Below the pieces are notes generated by a model. It was given only the letters and a program-made list of their open reading frames with translations. It did no database searches and was not told the origin of the DNA. DNA of 64,000 nt from Cytophagaceae bacterium (GTDB lineage: Bacteria; Bacteroidota; Bacteroidia; Cytophagales; Spirosomataceae), in assembly GCA_016722655.1 (NCBI GenBank), contig JADKIR010000005.1, positions 682,001 to 746,000 on the forward strand. The letters run 5' to 3'. How positions within the stretch are numbered: position 1 is the stretch's first letter; each line of letters begins with the position of its first letter. Shown piece after piece: positions 60,852-64,000 of the stretch. The position numbers and the translations under genes are program-made.

Positions 60852-62099
60852 ATGATTGAAGATATTTTTGATAAAGTAGTCAATAATATGGGGCCTATCG
60901 GCTCACACGCTCATTATTCACATCATTACTATTCATTCCCAAAACTTACCGGCGAACTAGGACCATATATGTCGTTTAACGGCAAAAAAATGCTCAACTG
61001 GTCGCTAAACAACTACCTGGGTTTGGCCAATCATCCGGAAGTTAGAGAAGCTGATGCTAAAGCAGCTGCAGAATATGGTCTTGCCTATCCTATGGGTGCC
61101 CGTATGATGACCGGAAATACTGAATTGCATGAGCAGTTTGAAAAAGAACTGGCAGAGTTTGTAGGAAAAGAAGATTCCTTTCTCCTCAATTATGGTTACC
61201 AGGGTGTTATGTCTGTGGTTGAAGCCATGGTTGACCCCCGTGATGTCATCGTTTATGATGCCGAATCGCATGCCTGTCTGATTGATGGTACCCGTCTTCA
61301 TCGTGCCAAAGGAGGAAAGACCTATACCTTTAAGCACAACGATATGGAAAGCCTCGAAAAAAACCTAATACGTGCTACTAAACTAGCTGAAGAGCAAGGA
61401 GGTGGAATAATGGTGATTACCGAAGGTGTTTTTGGGATGTCTGGAGCTGTAGGTAGTCTTGATAAAATTGCCGAGTTAAAGAAAAAATTCAAATTCAGGC
61501 TATTGGTTGACGACGCCCATGGATTCGGAACAATGGGGAAAACCGGAGCAGGTGTACCTGAGCATTTTGGTGTTCAGGATGCTGTAGATTTACATTTCTG
61601 TACTTTCGCAAAATCAATGGCGGCTATCGGTGCTTTTATTGCGGCAAAAAAAGAGATTGTAATGTACCTGAAATATAACCTCAGATCTCAAACTTATGCC
61701 AAAGCTCTTCCAATGCCTTTTGTTTTAGGTGGAATGAAACGTCTGGAGCTTATCAAGAAAAACCCTCAGCTCAAAGACCAGCTCTGGACCATCGTAAATG
61801 CACTGCAGGATGGGTTCAGAAAAAGAGGCTTTGAAATTGGCAATACAACCTCACCGGTTACACCTGTATTTTTGCAGGGAGATTATGATTTGCCTACAGT
61901 AACCAACCTTATCAAAGATTTAAGGGAAAATATGGGTATATTCTGCTCAATTATCGTATATCCTGTTGTACCTAAAGGCGTAATCTTACTCAGGATAATT
62001 CCAACCGCTTCGCATACCCTTGAAGATGTAGAATATACTATGGATAAGTTTGAAGAAGTTAAAAAGAAGCTGTCTGAAGGTGCTTATAAGCCCGAATAA
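60852..62099 (+). CDS. Alpha-oxoamine synthase family enzyme (serine palmitoyltransferase-like)
   Basis: PLP-dependent fold type I enzyme of 415 residues that condenses an amino acid with an acyl-CoA. It has NNYLGLANHPEVREA near the N-terminus, GARMMTGNTELHEQFE, the PLP-ring Asp and following residues in LLVDDAHGFGTMG, and the PLP lysine in CTFAKSMAAIGAF. Alternatives in the family are 2-amino-3-ketobutyrate CoA ligase, 8-amino-7-oxononanoate synthase and serine palmitoyltransferase. Bacteroidota make sphingolipids and usually encode a serine palmitoyltransferase, and this protein could be it. The atypical N-terminal HYSHHYYSFPKL segment leaves room for doubt. No biotin or threonine-catabolism genes are nearby to support the alternatives. 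Confidence 0.8.
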   Translation: MIEDIFDKVVNNMGPIGSHAHYSHHYYSFPKLTGELGPYMSFNGKKMLNWSLNNYLGLANHPEVREADAKAAAEYGLAYPMGARMMTGNTELHEQFEKELAEFVGKEDSFLLNYGYQGVMSVVEAMVDPRDVIVYDAESHACLIDGTRLHRAKGGKTYTFKHNDMESLEKNLIRATKLAEEQGGGIMVITEGVFGMSGAVGSLDKIAELKKKFKFRLLVDDAHGFGTMGKTGAGVPEHFGVQDAVDLHFCTFAKSMAAIGAFIAAKKEIVMYLKYNLRSQTYAKALPMPFVLGGMKRLELIKKNPQLKDQLWTIVNALQDGFRKRGFEIGNTTSPVTPVFLQGDYDLPTVTNLIKDLRENMGIFCSIIVYPVVPKGVILLRIIPTASHTLEDVEYTMDKFEEVKKKLSEGAYKPE

Positions 62100-62232
62100 T
62101 AAAAAAAACAGTGTTTTATCCCATTTTTTCAGAAAAAAATAAAATTATTCTAAAAATTAAATTTGGTTATTTGAAAATAATATTAAATTGCACGGAAAAC
62201 GTATTATTAACACTTAAAACCCCTTTAAATTC

Positions 62233-62412
62233 ATGAATAAGTATTCTGAACTTTATGATTTGGTAACTTCTTTGAAAGATGACTTTGACAAATTTTATGA
62301 CAAGAAAAACAAGGCCGCCGGTACCAGAGTTAGAAAAGGTATGCAAGATGTAGGTGCGTGGGCAAAAGCAGTAAGAGCTGAAGTTCAGGCAATGAAAAAT
62401 GCAGGTCTTTGA
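62233..62412 (+). CDS. Histone H1-like small DNA-binding protein
   Basis: A 59-residue protein, too short for many gene finders. The sequence starts MNKYSELYDLVTSLKDDF, followed by DKFYDKKNKAAGTRVRKGM and a helical end (WAKAVRAEVQAMKNAGL). This matches the short Bacteroidota histone H1-like (Hc1-type) proteins, which bind DNA through the Lys/Arg-rich AAGTRVRKGMQD segment and help compact the nucleoid. ATG at 62233 and TGA at 62410-62412. A strong terminator follows, so it is a separate transcript. Confidence 0.85.
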   Translation: MNKYSELYDLVTSLKDDFDKFYDKKNKAAGTRVRKGMQDVGAWAKAVRAEVQAMKNAGL

Positions 62413-62443
62413 TTTTCTAAATGTGAATCTTAAAGAAATTATG

Positions 62444-62476
62444 AAAGCCGTTCCCAAAAAGGACCGGCTTTTTTTG
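62444..62476 (+). terminator. Rho-independent terminator after the histone-like gene
   Basis: AAAGCCGTTCC pairs with GGACCGGCTTT around CAAAAA, with one small mismatch, followed by seven T. GC-rich stem and U tract make it convincing. It may also serve the convergent MaoC gene. Confidence 0.88.
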
Positions 62477-62488
62477 TGTCAGTATTTT

Positions 62489-62905
62489 TTAATATAATTC
62501 TTCATTAATAAGTGTCCCCACGCCTCTGATGGTCATTTTACCGGTTTCTTTATTGATTACCTGTGTTGCTATCTGAGCAACATGTTTTGTAGCATCAACG
62601 CTTATCACTTCAAAAACTACCTGATAAGGCACATCAACTATCATAGGTCTCAAATATTCCGTTTCCTGTTTCATATAAATCGAGCCGGGACCTCCCGGAA
62701 CCTCCATACCCAAAAACCGTGTAAATACACTGCTACTAAGGTGTCCGTGTATAATCGGTACCTTAAACTTGGTGGTGGCTGCGTATTCGGCATCAAGATG
62801 TATGGGATTGTGGTCCCCAGTTAAATCAGCAAAAGCTTGTACATCAGCCTGTGAAAAACTAAAATCGTGTTGAAATTTCGCTCCTACGGGTATTTTTTCT
62901 TTCAT
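62489..62905 (-). CDS. MaoC family hydratase
   Basis: A 138-residue hot-dog-fold protein of the MaoC/(R)-specific enoyl-CoA hydratase type. The hydratase signature is DVQAFADLTGDHNPIHLD, with the catalytic Asp and His (about residues 31 and 36), followed by the Ser/Gly region IIHGHLSSSVFTRFLG. It would add water to trans-2-enoyl-CoA, in fatty-acid or storage-polymer metabolism. No PHA or beta-oxidation genes are adjacent. It is single-domain, full length and cytoplasmic. Confidence 0.9.
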   Translation of the reverse strand: MKEKIPVGAKFQHDFSFSQADVQAFADLTGDHNPIHLDAEYAATTKFKVPIIHGHLSSSVFTRFLGMEVPGGPGSIYMKQETEYLRPMIVDVPYQVVFEVISVDATKHVAQIATQVINKETGKMTIRGVGTLINEELY

Positions 62906-62946
62906 TTCTGGTTTACTTATAAAATTTTCTCAAAAATAGAAAAAAA

Positions 62947-63369
62947 CTAGCTGGTATGGTCACTTACAATCACCCATTTTCCATCAATTTTTTTAAATAT
63001 TAATGTAAAAAAACCACCCACATCACCTTTCTCAGGACGGGTTAGATGCCATTGACCCAAAACCCAGGCCGATTTTTTGGAATGAAAATCAATTTCTTTG
63101 ATATCAAACTTAAGTTGGCCCATTGTGGCACGATCAGGATAACTTTTAAGATAGCGGTCAAGGGTGGCATTCCATCCTTTTACAACTCCGTTTTTTCCTA
63201 TAAACTTGAGCTCATCTGATTTCCAATAGTCCTGCATAAACGTCTCGATGTCTCCTTTGTTCCAGTTTTCCTGCTGACGATTTAAAACCTCCATGATTTC
63301 TGATTTTTTTTGAGCAAAACCTGAAAAACTCATCCAGATGAATACGATTATTAAAAATACTTTCCCCAT
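62947..63369 (-). CDS. Secreted SnoaL/NTF2-like (DUF4440-type) protein
   Basis: A 140-residue protein with a signal peptide (KVFLIIVFIWMSFSGFAQ, cleavage near residue 19) and a single NTF2-like cone domain: EIMEVLNRQQENWNKGDIETFMQDYW, then WNATLDRYLKSYPD and the final strands GGFFTLIFKKIDGKWVIVSDHTS. This matches the DUF4440/SnoaL-like group often seen as small secreted or periplasmic proteins in Bacteroidota. No catalytic role is assigned. It is divergent from the lipid kinase gene (34 bp between the starts), so the two promoters overlap. Confidence 0.85.
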   Translation of the reverse strand: MGKVFLIIVFIWMSFSGFAQKKSEIMEVLNRQQENWNKGDIETFMQDYWKSDELKFIGKNGVVKGWNATLDRYLKSYPDRATMGQLKFDIKEIDFHSKKSAWVLGQWHLTRPEKGDVGGFFTLIFKKIDGKWVIVSDHTS

Positions 63370-63403
63370 TTTTGTATACTTTTTTCAAAATTATCTTAAA
63401 AAC

Positions 63404-64000
63404 TTGACGAATCAAACTTCCATTTTTATAATTAACCCAATTGCCGGGTCCAAGAAAATTGATTTTTCTTCAGCAATTCTAAACACAATTTCCGGGCAAA
63501 ATTTGTCGGCAGAAATCGTAAAAACACAATACAAAGGTCATGCATTTGAAATTGTAGAAGAATATCTTGCCAAAGGATTCTCGCAATTTGTAGCTGTTGG
63601 AGGTGATGGCACCGTAAACGAAGTAGCCTCGGCATTGGTTGAGACCAAAGGAAGCCTGTCTATTATTCCGGTAGGCTCGGGAAATGGCCTGGCACGGGCA
63701 CTGGGAATTTCTATGAATTGGGAAAAGGCTCTTCAACAAGCTATCCATGGTACAAAAAGATTTATTGACGTAGGTTTTATTAATGAAAAGCCTTTTTTCT
63801 GCACATCCGGTATTGGATTTGACGCCCTTTGTGCCTATCATTTTGCTAAAGGGAGCCATAAAAGAGGTTTGTCAAATTATGTAAAAATCATTCTTCAGAC
63901 TTATTTTGGATATACCCCATTAAAAGTTGCCTTTCAAGGTCAGGAGGTGGAATACTTTTCTCTGACATTTGCCAATGCAAACCAATTTGGGAATGACGCA
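63404..64000 (+). CDS. Diacylglycerol kinase family lipid kinase, partial
   Basis: N-terminal 199 residues of a YegS/DgkB-type lipid kinase; the gene runs off the window. The frame has FIINPIAGSKK (typical first strand and N-P-x-x-G loop), the nucleotide-binding FVAVGGDGTVNEVAS, and IIPVGSGNGLARALGIS; TSGIGFDALC and a basic segment GSHKRGLSNY follow. Such enzymes phosphorylate diacylglycerol or related lipids, including sphingoid bases in some groups, which would fit the oxoamine synthase nearby, though only loosely. There is no ATG before the first conserved strand; the best start is TTG at 63404 (TNQTSIFIINP). Confidence 0.85.
   Translation, partial: MTNQTSIFIINPIAGSKKIDFSSAILNTISGQNLSAEIVKTQYKGHAFEIVEEYLAKGFSQFVAVGGDGTVNEVASALVETKGSLSIIPVGSGNGLARALGISMNWEKALQQAIHGTKRFIDVGFINEKPFFCTSGIGFDALCAYHFAKGSHKRGLSNYVKIILQTYFGYTPLKVAFQGQEVEYFSLTFANANQFGNDA

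Noticed and set aside
62167..62457. A 96-residue frame on the minus strand
   Set aside because: It lies opposite the histone H1-like gene, whose sequence and terminator are convincing.

Overview
The window reads as chromosomal DNA of a Bacteroidota bacterium, most likely a member of the Cytophagales. The base composition is AT-rich. Surface proteins carry Ig-like/PKD-like modules, and one has a type IX secretion (T9SS) C-terminal sorting domain. Several genes are preceded by the Bacteroidota -7 element TAnnTTTG. Typical lineage genes are present: LytS/LytTR two-component proteins, a short histone H1-like protein, carboxynorspermidine decarboxylase, an alpha-oxoamine synthase (serine palmitoyltransferase type) and an NFACT protein. 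I cannot name the species.

Layout. 1-12 kb, minus strand: two tandem paralogous secreted M43-type metalloproteases (one running off the window, one broken by an in-frame TAG), a collagen-like lipoprotein with a stand-alone LytTR regulator, and a LytS-type sensor kinase/LytTR response regulator pair. 12-17 kb: a compact type III restriction-modification operon (mod-res, 4-bp overlap). 17-19 kb: a gene-poor stretch with a 12 x 21-bp tandem repeat, a two-copy low-complexity repeat and decayed coding-like segments. 19-35 kb: mostly housekeeping genes (FkbM-type methyltransferase, flavodoxin-like protein, Ppx/GppA, NFACT, CarB, NspC, Nth, M20 amidohydrolase, a periplasmic thioredoxin-like protein, HslU) plus several unknown genes. 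35-59 kb: three consecutive minus-strand genes for large cell-surface proteins. One of them is a gene of about 18.8 kb (roughly 6,270 residues) with 32 near-identical 288-bp units. 59-64 kb: a second stand-alone LytTR gene upstream of the giant gene, then rpe, the oxoamine synthase, a histone H1-like gene, a MaoC-type hydratase, a SnoaL/NTF2-like secreted protein and the start of a diacylglycerol-kinase-type lipid kinase.

The most distinctive locus is the surface cluster at 35.3-59.1 kb. The giant protein and its 974-residue neighbour end in the same roughly 115-residue module, closing with Pro-Ala-x-Val-x-Lys-Thr-Lys at the C-terminus, which is neither a recognisable type A nor type B T9SS signal. 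The third protein shares N-terminal modules with the 974-residue one but carries a type A sorting domain. Within the giant repeat, units are organised in 6-unit (1,728-bp) higher-order blocks.

Sequence quality matters here. carB and the T9SS-domain gene are each broken by loss of one A in an A run, and the giant gene contains several single-base indels plus a badly garbled, G-rich stretch at about 46.5-46.7 kb. These look like sequencing or assembly errors inside genes that are probably intact, so they are annotated as full-length genes with the defects noted.
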